DNA from: Ceratotherium simum simum
Lineage: Eukaryota; Chordata; Mammalia; Perissodactyla; Rhinocerotidae
Direction of reading: 5' to 3'
Assembly: GCF_000283155.1 (NCBI RefSeq)
Contig: NW_004454163.1
Coordinates: 28,159,395-28,223,394, forward strand
DNA length: 64,000 nucleotides
Shown here: positions 1 through 11,586 of the stretch, piece by piece
Position numbering within the stretch: position 1 is the stretch's first letter
Layout: each line of letters begins with the position of its first letter
Notes under the pieces: model-generated
Told to the model about the DNA's origin: nothing
The model's input: only the letters and a program-made list of their open reading frames with translations
The model's database searches: none
Position numbers and translations under genes: made by a program

Positions 1-108
1 GGGAGGGAGGGAGAGAGGGAGAGCGGGAGGGAGGGAGGGAGGGAGAGGGAGAGAGGGAGAGCGGGAGGAGGGAGAAATGAGCAAGAAGAGAGTGAGATGA
101 GGAGAATC
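1..108. repeat. Purine-rich (GGGA/GAGA)n simple repeat
   Basis: This is an almost pure purine strand of GGGA, GAGA and GCGGGAGG units that degrades rightward into GAGAAATGAGCAAGAAGAG. It probably continues to the left of the window. Homopurine tracts with G-runs can form triplex or quadruplex structures, but no function is implied. Confidence 0.9.
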
Positions 109-470
109 AACCTGCTGAAATAAACATGATCAGCTGTTTGATTCTTTCCAATAATATCTGTTTGCTACTTGTGCATTCATTCAGCCATGTGACCAACACT
201 CATAAGCAATCAGTACCAAACATCAAGAGTTATTCAAAAATTATAGGAAAAATACAAATTGAGAAAATCCTGCCTTACCTTCCCCCCCCATGAATTAGGA
301 AAATAATGCCACCATTTGATTTTGGCTGTGGACCTCCTCATACCGGCTCAAAGGGCACAGAGCCTTGAGAAGCACTGGCTCTCACAGGGTGAGGCCTCTT
401 CAATGGTTGGTTGGCTGGTTCACAGGATGAACCAATTTTAATGGACGCTTGGAACCTAAGCTCTCTGGGC
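109..470. other. Unassigned single-copy-looking sequence
   Basis: No repeat family, open frame or RNA gene was recognised. The only structure seen is a short 7-bp hairpin near 418-436 (TGGTTCA/TGAACCA arms). Confidence 0.5.
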
Positions 471-890
471 TTTAATTCAGTCACCAAGTCCTTGTTGAAT
501 GCCTACTAGCTGCACAGAACTCTCATGCTACTGAGGACACGAAAGATGATTAAAACCCAGTTCTTGCCAACAAGGAAGTTCAAAATTTACGAGTCAGTAA
601 AACACGTGTGACAGTTCCATAAAGGTACAAGGTTGCTCACATTGTAACCCCTGTCAGTGGGACCTCAGCATTTAGAGAAGAAACAGCAGTGGCTGGGGAA
701 CCTGGGGCAGGGAATGTGCTTCACAGCAGGTTTGAGTAAGTGAAGAGGAGGAAGTGAGGTTTTTCAGGAAGAGAGAGGAGCATGAACAATGGCACAGGGA
801 TGGAATAACCGTCTGGAGTGAAGAACCTGTGTTGGCTGACGTGGAGAGTTCCAGAAGGTTGGGTAAGCAGAGGTGTGCAAAGACCAAAAG
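471..890 (-). repeat. L2 LINE 3' part, antisense
   Basis: The left part shows the reverse complement of the L2 3' end: TTGAATGCCTACTA, then a diverged 'gaggacac..gatgattaaa' and 'ttgccaacaaggaagtt'. Further right, 'ggaagtgaggttttt..agagaggagcatgaacaatggca' matches the more internal L2 segment in the same orientation. It is old and heavily diverged, and the right edge is soft. Confidence 0.6.
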
Positions 891-999
891 CAGGACAAAC
901 CTGACATGGCTGGATGTTCCCCTAAGAGCATTCTGACTCCAGGAGCCACATGGGGAGACGATCTTTATAACAACCTGAATTCTTCTAACACTTGCCTTT

Positions 1000-1378
1000 T
1001 GAAAATGCTTCATTTTTAATAACAAATATAGTACAAGGTTATACAAAATTCAAACTATAGAAACACATAATGGACAAGGGTAAATTCCCCTTAATCCTAT
1101 CCAGCAGAGACAATCATGATCATTCATTTGCCACAATTTCCCCAACTTTATTATTTCCTATGTATAGACTAACCTAGGTAATTATTTATACATACGAAAT
1201 CTTCTGTGTTCTTTTTCACTTAGTCTATCTTTTATATGTTCCAATATCAGTACATACAGACCCATCAACTATTTGAAATGGCTGCATTGTATTCCACTGT
1301 ACGGCTATATCATGGTTTAATCATTTCTATATCTGGGTTGTTTCCAGTTTTCTCATGATATGTGACAGTGCTTCCAGC
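1000..1378 (-). repeat. Old L1 3' fragment, antisense
   Basis: Reading left to right it has the order of an antisense L1 3' end: a 'tacaaaattcaaa..cccc' tract, 'ttttcacttagtcta', 'ggctgcattgtattccactgtacggctatatcatggtttaa' (split here only for description), and 'ggttgtttccagtttt'. Divergence suggests an L1M-age copy or the related HAL1. Confidence 0.65.
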
Positions 1379-1545
1379 GCTTACTCCCTCTGTACCCTCC
1401 ATAAGGGACCTATTACTAGCTGCCTTGTATTTCACTGGTGATCTCACCAACTACATTATGAAGTCTTTGGGACCTGTCTGAAGCATCTTTGTTTCCTTCG
1501 TGGGACTCAGCACAGCTTCCTACACAGCGAGCATGTTCAAATCCT
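1379..1545 (+). repeat. Possible L2 3' end, sense
   Basis: The order 'ctgccttgtatttcact', 'aactacattatgaagtctttggga', 'catctttgtttcctt', 'cagcacagcttcct' follows the end of the L2 3' region (type '..ctgtaagctccttgaggg..catctttgtatcc..agcacagtgcct'). Divergence is high, so the assignment is tentative. Confidence 0.4.
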
Positions 1546-2425
1546 GCAGTCGAAATGAAGGGCAATGAACACCGAGGCCAGAGGAGGTTGACTGGAGAGA
1601 TGAGGAACCAGAGACCACTTAGAAAGGCTTTGCCTTTAAGAACGCAAGGACAAAGTGATCAAGGCCTGGGCTAGGTGGGTGGTAGTGGAAGCAGAAAGCA
1701 AACAACAGGCCTAGGAGCAATTTAAAAGCAGGTAACAAGGGGACTTCAAAATGTATGTTCCAGTGTCAGTCACAGGAATCACAGCGAAAACCCACAAACA
1801 TGTTGGCTTCGACAATCCAGCATGACCACTGTAACAGAACTGAAGAGTCAGCTCTGTTCCTTTATTGATGACAGGCTTGGCTAACGCAGGCCTCTACAGG
1901 AGAAGAGAGATAAAGGGGAGTCAGGCGGGGGGCTAGGGAGATCCACTGGGGGAGCAGCAGCAGCCTAGTGGAGTTTGTCAAGATGGTGGCCATCTCGGGT
2001 TGACTCAGGGTCAGAATGTAGGGAGGTGAGAGAAGTAGGGGAAAAGAAAAGAGGAGGGCTGGGGTTGGCATTTAGTCAAGTGAGGGGCTATGTCCGAGTT
2101 CCAGGAAGTCTATTTTTTTCAGCACAGGATCCCAGCCAATGGCAAAGGCCTGGGGCGAGGGGCAAGATCCAGCTTCCAAGGAGAGCAGCTGAGAAGGGCT
2201 GTCACAGACTGTGTCAGGGCCACAGCAGGGAACACAGGCCATCACCCAGTCGTGCAGGCTGAGCAAACCCTGAGGGGTGAGGGGCAGGCTAGGCCGCAAT
2301 GCCTAGAACTCACTCTATATACCAACCCTGTAACACGAGGCTACAGCAGGAAGACTGACGGCAGAGACCCCTGAAGGCCTAATACATGCCTCCTGAGCCA
2401 GAAATCAGGATTGGGCAGAGACTGC
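1546..2425. other. Unassigned, moderately GC-rich sequence
   Basis: No exon or RNA gene was found. Short open frames on both strands are not supported by any recognisable protein. A stretch around 1595-1740 ('ggcctgggctaggtgggtggtagtgga') faintly resembles antisense L2 coding sequence. Confidence 0.4.
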
Positions 2426-2630
2426 AGGGCAGGGCCAACTACATAATCCACCAGGCCCAGTGCAAGATAAAAATGTGGGGCCCTTATTCAAAAATCATGA
2501 AGACTTCTCAAGATGATGACAGCAGAGCATTAAGCTAAGCACAGGGCCCTTCTGAGTGTGGGCTCCTGTGCAAATGCAGAGGTCACATGGCCATGAAGCC
2601 AGCCCCGCCGCTAAGTGAAGGACAAACCCA
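2426..2630. repeat. Unnamed old interspersed repeat
   Basis: The run 'ggggcccttattcaaaaat', 'agatgatgacagcagagcatta', 'gggcccttctgagtgtgggc', 'caggtcacatgg'-like order is a pattern I recognise as dispersed in eutherian genomes. I cannot name the family with confidence. A T-rich run at 2676-2696 follows. Confidence 0.4.
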
Positions 2631-4703
2631 GACCCTGCAGCTAAGAGGGAAAGACGAGTTGTCAACACTAGATAATTTTTTTTTTTTTTCTTTTTTAACA
2701 GCACAAAGAGCCTGTTAAATTCTCAAACACACTGTTGGGTTTTCAAAGTTTTTCCTCCCCAAAGAAAATCAGATGCAAAACCCAACCTAATGCATAAGAT
2801 AGTCTAAGGCAGAGCCTTTCGGGCTGTTACTTCGGGACTCTTGTCCACAGCCCCGTGCCCCCCATCACTCATCATGCCACCTAAGACCCCTGAGTCACCA
2901 CCCCTGACCTCTGAGCTCCAGAAGGCACTGGAGCTCCACTTTAAGCTCCACTTTAAGTCCACTGCCATGGGCTGAACCATGCTCCACGTCTCTAACCTAG
3001 CACACATCTCTAAGAGGACTTTGATAGCGAAATATCCAGGACACGTACTGCAACAGCAGTTATAGCTACCAGGTGCCACAGAAGCAGCAAAGTCAGCAAG
3101 TCATTCCATCCGTAGAAGTATAGTTTTTCCCACTCACATGGAAGCATTCAGTGCCTTTTCTAGGCCCACTCATAACACGTCCGTTTTCCATTATAAAAAA
3201 AGCCCGAGTCAATCATTTGCCTCTTGTGACCATTTTGAGAGGCAATTTCCAGGGGGAGAGAGGGGACACTTTAATACTGAACATGCTTGCTTAAGGCTCA
3301 TATGCATAATTTATAAGTAACTCTAATTAAACTTGTCTGTAGAAATATTGTAAAATTTAAGCAAAACAAAAAATTAACCTATGAGGATGGAATACTATGT
3401 TATTAAACAATCGTAACTTTAAATAGCCAGTTAAATCCTTAGTACAGACTCTTCAGGCACGTGTTTGGGAAAAGCCCTGATAACAGGATACATAGGCAAG
3501 ACCCGCTGGACTGTCATGAGAACGATCAGAATTGTTCCACTCTGCTGTACGTTGCCAAAGATCATACTTGCTGATGCTGCTAATCTTATCTGAACATATT
3601 AATAAAATCCCTAAATTCCCTTATTAAGAAATACCATCTCTGACATATGTCTGGCAAACATTCGCTTCTTAAGAAATATCCCTCTCTCTCCCCCGGCCCT
3701 TTTTTTTCCAAGAAAAAATGATAGCGGCTTCCTGGAATGTCTAGATACCAAAAAATCTTTAAAGCCTCATAAGACATTAAGAACAAAGATGAAAGTCAGG
3801 GTAAAACGAGCAATTAAGATAAACTAAGTGGATTTCTTTCTTTTTAAGACAAGCTTCCTAAGGCTACCACGTTACCACCACAAATCATTTTGCAAATTGT
3901 TTCGTGTCTCTAAAGTGAAGAGGTGAGAGGAACAGGTCATTTCCAAGGTCTCTCCCTGTTCCAACGTTCTGCCTTTATTGAAAAAGATAGTAGAAACATT
4001 TTCTTTCATTCACTATCTTATTTCATAAACATTTCTTGCTTGTGTGCATCTTTGAGGACACCTACACGTCAGTTAGCTAATACGGAAACAAACATAGGAG
4101 GTGGTGGTGGGGAAGCAAATGATGGAGATCATGTTTTTTCCTTGACTCCATCCTAAGATCATCCCAAACTGCCGCCCAAGTGGATCCTGTGATAATGTAG
4201 TGATTCTATCCGTGATCAATGTCTCTGCTGGTAACTGACGCCCCTTCTAGGTGCTAGTTCCCAGGGCTGATGTTGTCCTATGCTTTGCCTAGAACTATCT
4301 GAAACTGTATCCAAGACTTGCCAACGAAGTATTTTGCTCAACAACACTGTTCTGCTTCTGACGGGGATAAAAGACATTGTCAATAATGTGCAGATTTAAA
4401 GCAGACCCAACTCACTCCAGGTTTTATCAACGGACTCATATTTCACGCACCAGAGAATCGATCCAAGATGTCCCTTCCTAATGCTATTTTTAAATTGTTT
4501 ATTTAAAAAAATTTGTAACTTGCTTTGAACTTTAGTTTTGTCTACTTACTCATAGGCTTTGAAAAAATGGCTGTTGTGGCTATTATTTTTCTAATTTTTG
4601 AAATTTGAATTCGCACAGAAAGAACCACAGTGAGGAAAATCCATCTTGGGGCAAAAGTGGGTCCCTGCAGGGGGTCCTTCCAGCACTTTCCAAATCTGAA
4701 CCC
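2631..4703. other. Unassigned, mostly unique sequence
   Basis: No repeat or gene was recognised in about 2 kb. Items seen are a T-run near 2676-2696, a small duplication of GCTCCACTTTAA at about 2933-2956, and an AT-rich conserved-looking section at about 3180-3420. Open frames are short and of chance type. Confidence 0.45.
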
Positions 4704-5078
4704 TCAGGCTGCCATAACAAAATACCACAGGCTGGGTGGCTTAAACAGCAGAAATTTATTTTCTCATAGTTCTGGAGACTAGAAGTCCAAGATCAAGGTG
4801 CCAGCCTGGCTCGTGTCTGGTATGAGCTCTCTCCTTGGGTTGCAGATGGCTGCCTTCTGTGTCCTCACCCGGCCTTTCCTCAGTGCTTTGCATGTGGAGA
4901 GAGGGCGAGCTCTCTTGTCTCTTCTTACAAGGACACTAATCCTACTGGATCAGAACTCTACCCTTATGACCTTATTTTACCTTAATCACCCTCATAAAGG
5001 GCCTTTCTCCAAATATAGTCACACTGGAGGTTAAGCCTTCAACATGTGAACTTTGGAAAGACACATTCAATCCATAAA
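4704..5078 (-). mobile_element. MLT1/MST-type solitary LTR, antisense
   Basis: The antisense landmarks are in order: GCTGCCATAACAAAATACCA, 'ggctgggtggcttaaa', 'tttattttctcatagttctgga', 'ccaagatcaaggtgccagc', 'gtgtcctcac..ggcctttcct', 'cttcttacaaggacact', 'ccttatgaccttatttt', 'ctccaaatatagtcacactgg', 'cacattcaatccata'. This is a MaLR-class LTR remnant without coding sequence. The extreme left end (TGTATTAGTCTG type) is lost or diverged. Confidence 0.85.
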
Positions 5079-6329
5079 ACCTCCCAATCTTGACATCTCG
5101 ATTAAATTATCTGGTAGAAACAAGAAGCCAAGATTTTCTGCAGAATAATGCTAAATTCTGCCCTGCTGTCACAGTGCTGTCTTCTTACAAGCTATTCAGT
5201 TGGTTTATACGGAGAGAGTTGATCCAGAATTCCTGCCTCCACTCTGTGCAATGATTGGTTACCACACAGGCCATGCACACGGGGACCAGTACAGCCAGAG
5301 AGATGTGGGTGAGAAGTTTAATACGAATGTGGCTGAAAGCAAAGTGTCACTTCTCAAAAGACTTCTTGAAAGGAACTCACACAGAGCATTGTGACGAGTC
5401 CTGAGCTCCTTTTTCTCCCAGCTGGTCTCCAACAAAATCAATCGACTATTTACTTTTCTTCTCAGTAGGGTTTCAATTGAATCTCTAACAACGTAAGCCT
5501 TCCAATTTCTCTGTTTCTTCACCACGAGAATTAAGGTGAAGATGTCTAAACTTCTAAACTGGTCTTTTAGAAGCCAGGCGGCATCTGGCTAGTTTACCTG
5601 CACAGAAAAAAAAAACAAAAACAGTGCACATGGTAGGCAGCCCAGCCCACCTGCTCAGGGCTGCAGAATGCCCTCAGATGGGCATGCACCTCATTCCTGA
5701 CTGCAGGCCTCAGCCTCTCAAGATGGATTCACTGAGCCTGGGGAGCACCTGCACACCTCTGCCCACCTGCAAAAAGTGGACAGGATGCTTGCTGCTGGGG
5801 CAGGCTGGAGTCGCAGAGCAAGCCGACTGACATACAGGACATGGGTGGGGTATGAATTCTCCTGATCCAGTGACATCCTCAACAACTAACCCTCTCACTT
5901 GCCACCTCCCTCACAAGGACCCACCCGAGTGGGCTCTCATCCACTTCATTCACAAACCTCCTCCACTCACTGGCTGTTTCCACGTGCTTTCACAACTGCT
6001 CCCCCTTCAAATTCCCCCTCTGCAGAGAGGTTCATCTCCAGCTGTCTGTCAACAGCGTTTGATTGCCCGTCCCCCCATCTATTCCATATGCAATTCTCCT
6101 CACTGGAGTGGCTCCCCCACAATCCAGCTCTCCCTCTGACAACCTGGTCTAGAAAGCTGTAGAATCCACCATAATGGGAAGGGCTGGCCTGGCCACACCC
6201 CCATTAAAAAGGTATTAAGCCCCTCACTGCCACCAGCTTGTCAGGAAGTTCAAGACTCCCTCCAGTCTCTCCGCTGCTTCACCTTATGACTTTACTGGCA
6301 TTTTACCTTAAAATGGTACATCCAACAAT
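5079..6329. other. Unassigned sequence with a pyrimidine-rich half
   Basis: No gene was recognised. From about 5840 to 6310 the plus strand is strongly C/T-biased, with many CCTCC and CTCAC runs and overlapping small open frames, which is expected from the lack of A/G-rich stops. It resembles an eroded repeat but I could not align it to L2. Confidence 0.4.
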
Positions 6330-6590
6330 AATACCAATACCAATAATATAAAAAGCAGATATTGTTCTCTGAGCACTTACTACGTTTCAGGTGCCAGACT
6401 CTCCATTAGTTGATTTATCTTTTGCACATATCTATTGTCTAATTTTTGCAAAATCCCTGCCAAGTAGATATAATTCCAATTTTACAGACAAGAAAACAGA
6501 ATATCAGAAAGAGAAATTAACCAAAATCACACTAGTAAACTGAAAAGTCAAAATGAGGCAAAAAGCCCAAATTCGTATTTACAGAATGTT
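6330..6590 (-). repeat. MIR SINE, antisense
   Basis: Antisense MIR landmarks are 'ctgagcacttactacgtttcaggtgcc', 'agttgatttatct', 'tgccaagtagatataattccaattttacagacaagaaaacag', 'aaattaaccaaaatcacac', 'agtaaactgaaaagtcaaaatgagg'. It is nearly full length and diverged. Confidence 0.75.
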
Positions 6591-6739
6591 GTCAACAGGT
6601 AGTATTTTTAGCAATTGAGCTCCCTTTTGGTAGGCAGATATCACCACCAGAAAAATGTCCAATTCTAAACCCTCCTCTCATTCTTAAACAGGGTAGGCAA
6701 GGTCATTTTCTACTTCTTTTAAAAATCTGTTGCTATTCA

Positions 6740-6880
6740 GTTATTCTTCCATTCAACAAGCACTTACTGAATACCTGTCACCAGCTCGGACTGGGTGTGG
6801 TGGGAGATACCGAAGGGTCAAGTGTAATAGCTTCCTTTGGGAGCTTAGTCTGGGCTAGTGAGAGGGAGCTTTCCCCGGTG
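6740..6880 (-). repeat. L2 LINE 3' end, antisense
   Basis: The run 'cattcaacaagcacttactgaatacctgtcaccagctcgg', then 'gggagatacc', and 'gagcttagtctgggctagtg' follows the antisense L2 3' terminus (attcaacaaatatttattg..ctactatgtgcc..). Confidence 0.6.
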
Positions 6881-8133
6881 GCCCTGAGAGAAGAATTACC
6901 TAGGAAGCTGTGTGCTACCATCACTGCAATCCACTGCGACTCATGAGGGAGAGGAACAATAGAGTGTGCTGGGGGGACGTGAGCCCACACAAAGGAGAGA
7001 CAAAACGTTCAGCGAGGCCAAGGGGAGCCGCCCTCTGAAACACAGACTAGGTGGTTGGTGGGGAGGGGCTTTGAAAGCCAGGCTTCTAAGCAACAACTTA
7101 AAACAGTCGGCAGTAGGTTTTGATCAGGTGAGTGCAACAGCGTTTAAGGAACGTGTGTCTGGCCCCGGGGTCCACTGGCTGTAACATCTCTGGCTTCTGC
7201 GGGACTTTGTATAGATTCTCTTGGATCTGACTTAGCCCCCAAACAGCTGGGAGCAAGAGTAGTTGCTAGGGCAGGGTCCCCAAGATCACAGCCAGGGGAG
7301 AAGAGTCCTGTGTGATGTGGCCAGGGCAGTAACCTCCCAGAAAATGAAAGGGAAGTCACCCTCAGGGATGTGCTGGAGGGCCAGGATCTCCCAGGGGCCA
7401 GGGCAGTTCATCAACAGGATATTAAAAGCGCTCTGTGTGTGAGGTTTCCAGAAAGGACAAAGGGCAGAACTGCTGCTGGGCAAAGGAATCGGAGCAGAAT
7501 GCCAGCACAGCGGCTCCAAGAGAGCCGGACGCCCACTCGGCTGCCCACCAACCAGGATGAAAATCAAGGCATCAGAGCCTCTGTCATTCATGCAGTCCCC
7601 TAGCAGCGCCCTGGGCCTGAATCCCACAAAGCTGGTCCTTCAGCTGGCAGGCCATATTGCTTCAATTTCATGCTCCATCAGAGGAATAAGTTGACTGCTG
7701 AGTTGAAATATATGAGCTTGAGCCAGAAATTCACCCTACCACTTCTGATTTCAGTAACAGTCAACCCCCAAAAGTGAAATGTGCTCCTTTTTGGGTTGTT
7801 ATTCCACAGTGGAGCAAGCCAAGACTAATTTATTTCCTTTTAAAGGTCAGCTTGTTAAGGCCTTCAGGAAAGGCTGAAGCATTTGGCAAATAATATTTTG
7901 CTTTGCCTTATCACATGACTTTTCCTTATGTGTTTCTTTTTGCTCTCTTTTTAAAAAAAATAGTTGTAAGGTCATTGATGACAATGATTTTTTAAAACAT
8001 CTATCCATATAGTAGTCCCACTAAATACTAAAATAAATAAATATATAGATGAGATGGACAATGAGTAGAAATATCTGAGGGTTATAACAAGGTTGATTTA
8101 ACCCCATATATTTTCTCTCTGATACACATAGAA
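6881..8133. other. Unassigned, partly GC-rich then AT-rich
   Basis: Between 6960 and 7650 the sequence is relatively GC-rich with overlapping open frames on both strands (77 and 113 codons), and no recognisable domain. From about 7690 it becomes AT-rich and looks like ordinary unique DNA. No splice-bounded exon could be argued for. Confidence 0.4.
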
Positions 8134-8262
8134 GAGTGATTCTCAAAGTGTGGTCTGGATCTGGGAATTTGTTAGAAATGCACGTTCTCAGGCCCCACTC
8201 CGGACCTACTGAATCAAATTCTGACGGTGAGGCCTGGCAAACTGAGTGGGCTCTAAATGTTG
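8134..8262 (+). mobile_element. hAT-Charlie MITE fragment (MER20/MER5-like)
   Basis: The sequence opens with the typical Charlie-type inverted-repeat end GTGATTCTCAAAGTGTGGTC. It then continues 'gggaatttgttagaaatgcacgttctcaggccccactccggacctactgaatcaaa' (type consensus ..CAGGCCCCACCCCAGACCTACTGAATCA..). The right terminal repeat is not recognisable. It is a non-autonomous DNA transposon fossil. Confidence 0.7.
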
Positions 8263-8339
8263 TCTAAAGACATTGGACAGAGCTCACTCTTTCGACTAGT
8301 GGAGAGTCCAGTCTGGACTTTAGTCTATGTATCCTGTAT

Positions 8340-9060
8340 CTTCTTCAGAATAATCTAAGAAGGATGCCAAAACAGATCTCTGCAGTGGTTATTTTGGCAG
8401 AGCTGGTATCTGGGGAAGTAAACAAAAATGATAAGAATGTATTATTTGATGCCATCTTGGCATTCGTCAGCATTTTCATAGTTACCATGCGTGAAAAGAA
8501 ATAAACCGTGCAGCCTGTAACAGTGAGTGAATGCATGTTTTTTAAAAAACGTCTCGCAGCATCAAATCAATCCCCTGATCAGCTTGCTATCGAGTTTAAT
8601 CAAGCTAAGGCAGTATTATTGTAGCTGTCACAAACCTTATGTTTTTTTCCCTTGCCCTGTGAAGCTGGAACCAATTGTTGTTAAAAGGAGACTAAATAAA
8701 AGAGGTCCCGGATTTCCTGTTATTCCAGATCAATTTTTTGAGATGTTAGAATAATATTATATGGGTGTTTGGGGTTTTTTTGTGTGTAACATAATTAAAT
8801 CCATGTGAAATGGCACTGCACGGTGCCATGGATTGTTTTGACAATGTTTCCAAATGAAATACTTCAAGGAAGAAAAATGACTACAACCATTTCTTCCCGT
8901 TAACATCTTCTATCACGGTTTTATATCATTGATTGTTTGGGAAAAAATCTGCTTTATGTGAAATGTTAAAATGCGTAAATCAGTCAAGATAATTTATATT
9001 GCTTGGGTAAGCTCAGTTGGATTAACTTCCTTTACTTTCAAACTTCAGCAAATACAGATA
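8340..9060. other. Repeat-free AT-rich block, candidate conserved noncoding element
   Basis: No repeat family matches here. The texture is one often seen in conserved noncoding elements: AT-rich with intact runs such as ATTAATCAAGCTAAGG-like homeobox-core words ('gtttaatcaagctaagg', 'cataattaaatcc'). It includes a 14-bp perfect palindrome (GTTTTTTAAAAAAC, 8537-8550) and a stem-loop at 8798-8834. Conservation is inferred from texture only. Confidence 0.3.
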
Positions 9061-9229
9061 AGCAGGGTGACCCCGTGTTCTTGGGACAGCCCTCAGCCGG
9101 CAGGAAGTTGAGGCTGAATCCTGGTACAGTTTAAGAGAATGAACTAGGACCTCTTTGAACACTTGTGCTTCAATCAGGACGCAATGTCTTGAGGACACTG
9201 AAGACTATAATAGATATTTGTGCCTCTGA

Positions 9230-9675
9230 GATGGTTAATTTTATGTGTCAATTTGGCTAGACTACAGTGAACAGTTGTTGGGTCAAACACTAGTCTGGAT
9301 ATTGCTGTGAAGTTATTTTTTAGATGTGATTAACATTTAAATCAGTTGACTTGGAGTAAAGCAGAATATCCTGCATAATGTTAGTAGGCCTCATCCAATG
9401 ATTGGAAGAACTTAAGAGCAAAGACTGAGGTTTCCTGAAGGTGGAGGAATTCTGTCTCAAGACTGCAACATGGAAAACCTGTCTGAGTTTCCAGCCTTCA
9501 GACTCAACACTGCAACATCAACTCTTACCTGAATCTCCAGACGGCTGGCCTGTCCTACAGATTTCAGACTTTCTAGCCGCTGAAATTGCATGAGCCAAGT
9601 AACTTCAAATAACTCTCTCTCTATATATATAGATCCTATTGGTTCTGTTTATCTGGGGAATTCTGACTAATATAG
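9230..9675 (+). mobile_element. LTR-like interspersed repeat, near full length
   Basis: It starts GGTTAATTTTATGTGTCAAT. The middle shows 'gggtcaaacactagtctggat..tgtgaagttattttttagatgtgattaacatttaaatcagttgac' and 'ggcctcatccaatgattggaag'. It ends 'ctatatatatagatcctattggttctgttta..ctgactaatata'. The ends are consistent with the TG..CA limits of an LTR, and the family is common in eutherians. I do not commit to a Repbase name. Confidence 0.65.
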
Positions 9676-9889
9676 CCCTAAACCCTAGTCTCCATAACAT
9701 TTACACTATTCTTCTGTTACCATCTTAGTAGACACAATTTGGTCAAATGTGCAGGGAAGAATCAAGGAACTTCCAAGAGTTATTTTAAACCCAAGTGCCA
9801 CACCTTCCCAGGTAGAAAATGAAGTTATTGCTGTACTATGGTTACTACAAATTGGAGGAACCGCCATAACCATCTGAAATCCTACAGAA

Positions 9890-10056
9890 CTTTGTCTATA
9901 CTTTCATTATTTCATTTACTATATAACATAATTCATCTATTTTCATGCTTGGCTTCCCCATTTCATTGTGAGCATCTTGAGGACAGGGAATGTCTGAATT
10001 TTTAAAAAATCTTTACACACTAGGTGTTAAATATATTTTTTTGCTAAATGAATGGT
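9890..10056 (+). repeat. L2 LINE 3' end, sense
   Basis: The segment 'cccatttcattgtgagcatcttgaggacagggaatgtctgaatt' and the terminal 'actaggtgttaaatatatt..gctaaatgaatgg' follow the L2 3' end (..tgtgagctccttgaggacagggac..taggtgctcaataaatatttgttgaatgaatg). Confidence 0.65.
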
Positions 10057-10930
10057 CAAAATCTTCAAACTAAATACCACTCTAATGCTTCTCTGCTCCT
10101 TCACAGCTCCCCCCACCCCTCAGGTGGAACATGCTCTATCTATGCTGGGCGCAACTGGAACAGCAGCTGGCGTTAAAACATTACACGGGTGCCAAACAAC
10201 TCCCGAATCACCTCCGAGTTTAGTCATCACTAGTTCACACCAGTGCTGCTCATGTGATCGGATCATAGTCATGTCAGATGACACTTGCAGTGAATCTAGA
10301 TTAGACCACAGTGTTTTTGAGACTGACCCCAGGTGTGATGCTTTCAAAGAATTTATGGTATGGTGATTTGGCCAAAGGCTTTTTGCTTTATACTTTTGCA
10401 ACCTGAGTTGAAGTCAACTGATGATCTGAAATCGAAGCTCACAGTCACGCCATAAAATATACCCTTACTCAATAAATCACACTTACAGGAAATGAATTGC
10501 TAATGCTTCGCGTTAGAGAAAGGAGGTCTACATTTAAAACATCGCAGTAGAAATTCCACTGCCCAAAAAGGGCTGGTTAAAAACTGGTCAAAACCGCTGA
10601 CTGAATTCACAAACTTCTTCCAAATGGTATCTCATTTTAGCTCTACACATAGATTCCAAGAAAATGTACCTTTAAACTTCTATGCTCTATTTTTGAAAAA
10701 GAAAGGTTAAATCAAAAGTCTGCTTCTTCATGTAGCTTCCATGAAACACATTCACAGCAACATCCTCTATTAGGTATACTGTAGCCTGGTAAAATGTTTA
10801 ACTTTGTTACATAGGTCTTGTGGTATCCTTGTGTTCACCCAACTCCAGGTGAGGAGAGACTTTTCAGCTTATACCTCTAGGTAGTTGATTCTTCCTCCTG
10901 CCAAAAAGCATCAGTTAATACACTCTGCGA
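10057..10930. other. Unassigned sequence
   Basis: No repeat or gene was recognised. A 104-codon open frame (10052-10366, plus) and a 93-codon frame on the other strand overlap it. Neither shows a domain or a signal of selection visible by eye, so both are treated as chance. Confidence 0.45.
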
Positions 10931-11345
10931 TGTGTTGAATTGTGTCCCCTGAAAATTCATATGGTGAAGTCCTAACCCCCAGAACCTCAGAATGAGATCT
11001 TCTTTAACAATAGGGTCATTGCAGATGTAATTAGTTAAGATGAGGTCATACTGAAGTAAGGTGGGCCACTTACCCAATATACTGGTATCCTTTATATCCT
11101 TATAAAAAGGAGGAAATTTGGGCACAGACACATACACAGGGAGAACGTCATGTGAAGAAGCTAGAGATCAGGGTGATGCACTTACAAGCACAGGAATACC
11201 AAAGGTTGCCAGCAAACCTCCAGAAGCTAGAGGGAGAGGCAGGGAACAAATTCTCCTTCACATCCCTCAGAAAGAACCAATCCTGCTAACACCTTGATCT
11301 TGGACTTATAGCCTTGAGAACTGTGAAACAATATATGTTTCTTCT
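10931..11345 (+). mobile_element. MLT1 LTR, left part (split by an ERE)
   Basis: MLT1 5' landmarks are TGTTGAATTGTGTCCCCTGA, 'aattcatatggtgaagtcctaacccccagaacctcagaatg', 'aatagggtcattgcagatgtaattagttaagatgaggtcat', 'tccttataaaaaggaggaaatttgggcacagacac', 'aagaaccaatcctgctaacaccttgatcttggactt', 'ctgtgaaacaat'. This is a MaLR LTR remnant with no coding content. The element resumes at 11603 after a SINE insertion. Confidence 0.9.
11330..11345. repeat. Target-site duplication of ERE, left copy
   Basis: AATATATGTTTCTTCT here matches AATATATGTCTCTTCT at 11587-11602, with one mismatch in 16. This fixes the limits of the SINE insertion inside the MLT1 LTR. Confidence 0.85.
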
Positions 11346-11586
11346 TTTTTTGGGTGAGGAAGATCAGCCCTGAGCTAACATCTGATGCCAATCCTCCTCT
11401 TTTTTTTGTTGAGGAACATTGGCTCTGAGCTAACATCCTGTCCATCTTCCTCTACTTTATATGGGACGCCGCCACAGTATGGCCTGACAAGCGGTGCGTC
11501 GGTGCACACCCGGGATCCAAACCTGGGAACCCTGGGCTGCCGAAGCAGAGCACGCGCACTTAACCGCTATGCCACAGGGCGGCCCC
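11346..11586 (-). mobile_element. ERE SINE (ERE2/3-like, dimeric tail module), antisense
   Basis: From the left: a T-run, two copies of an about 50-bp module (GTGAGGAAGATCAGCCCTGA.. and GTTGAGGAACATTGGCTCTG.., each continuing GAGCTAACATC), 'ctactttatatgggacgccgcc', then the antisense tRNA-like head with the B-box region 'ccgggatccaaacc' and the terminal 'cgcacttaaccgctatgccacagggcggcccc'. It is bounded by a 16-bp target-site duplication. Two CpG-decay changes in the head indicate moderate age. Confidence 0.9.
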
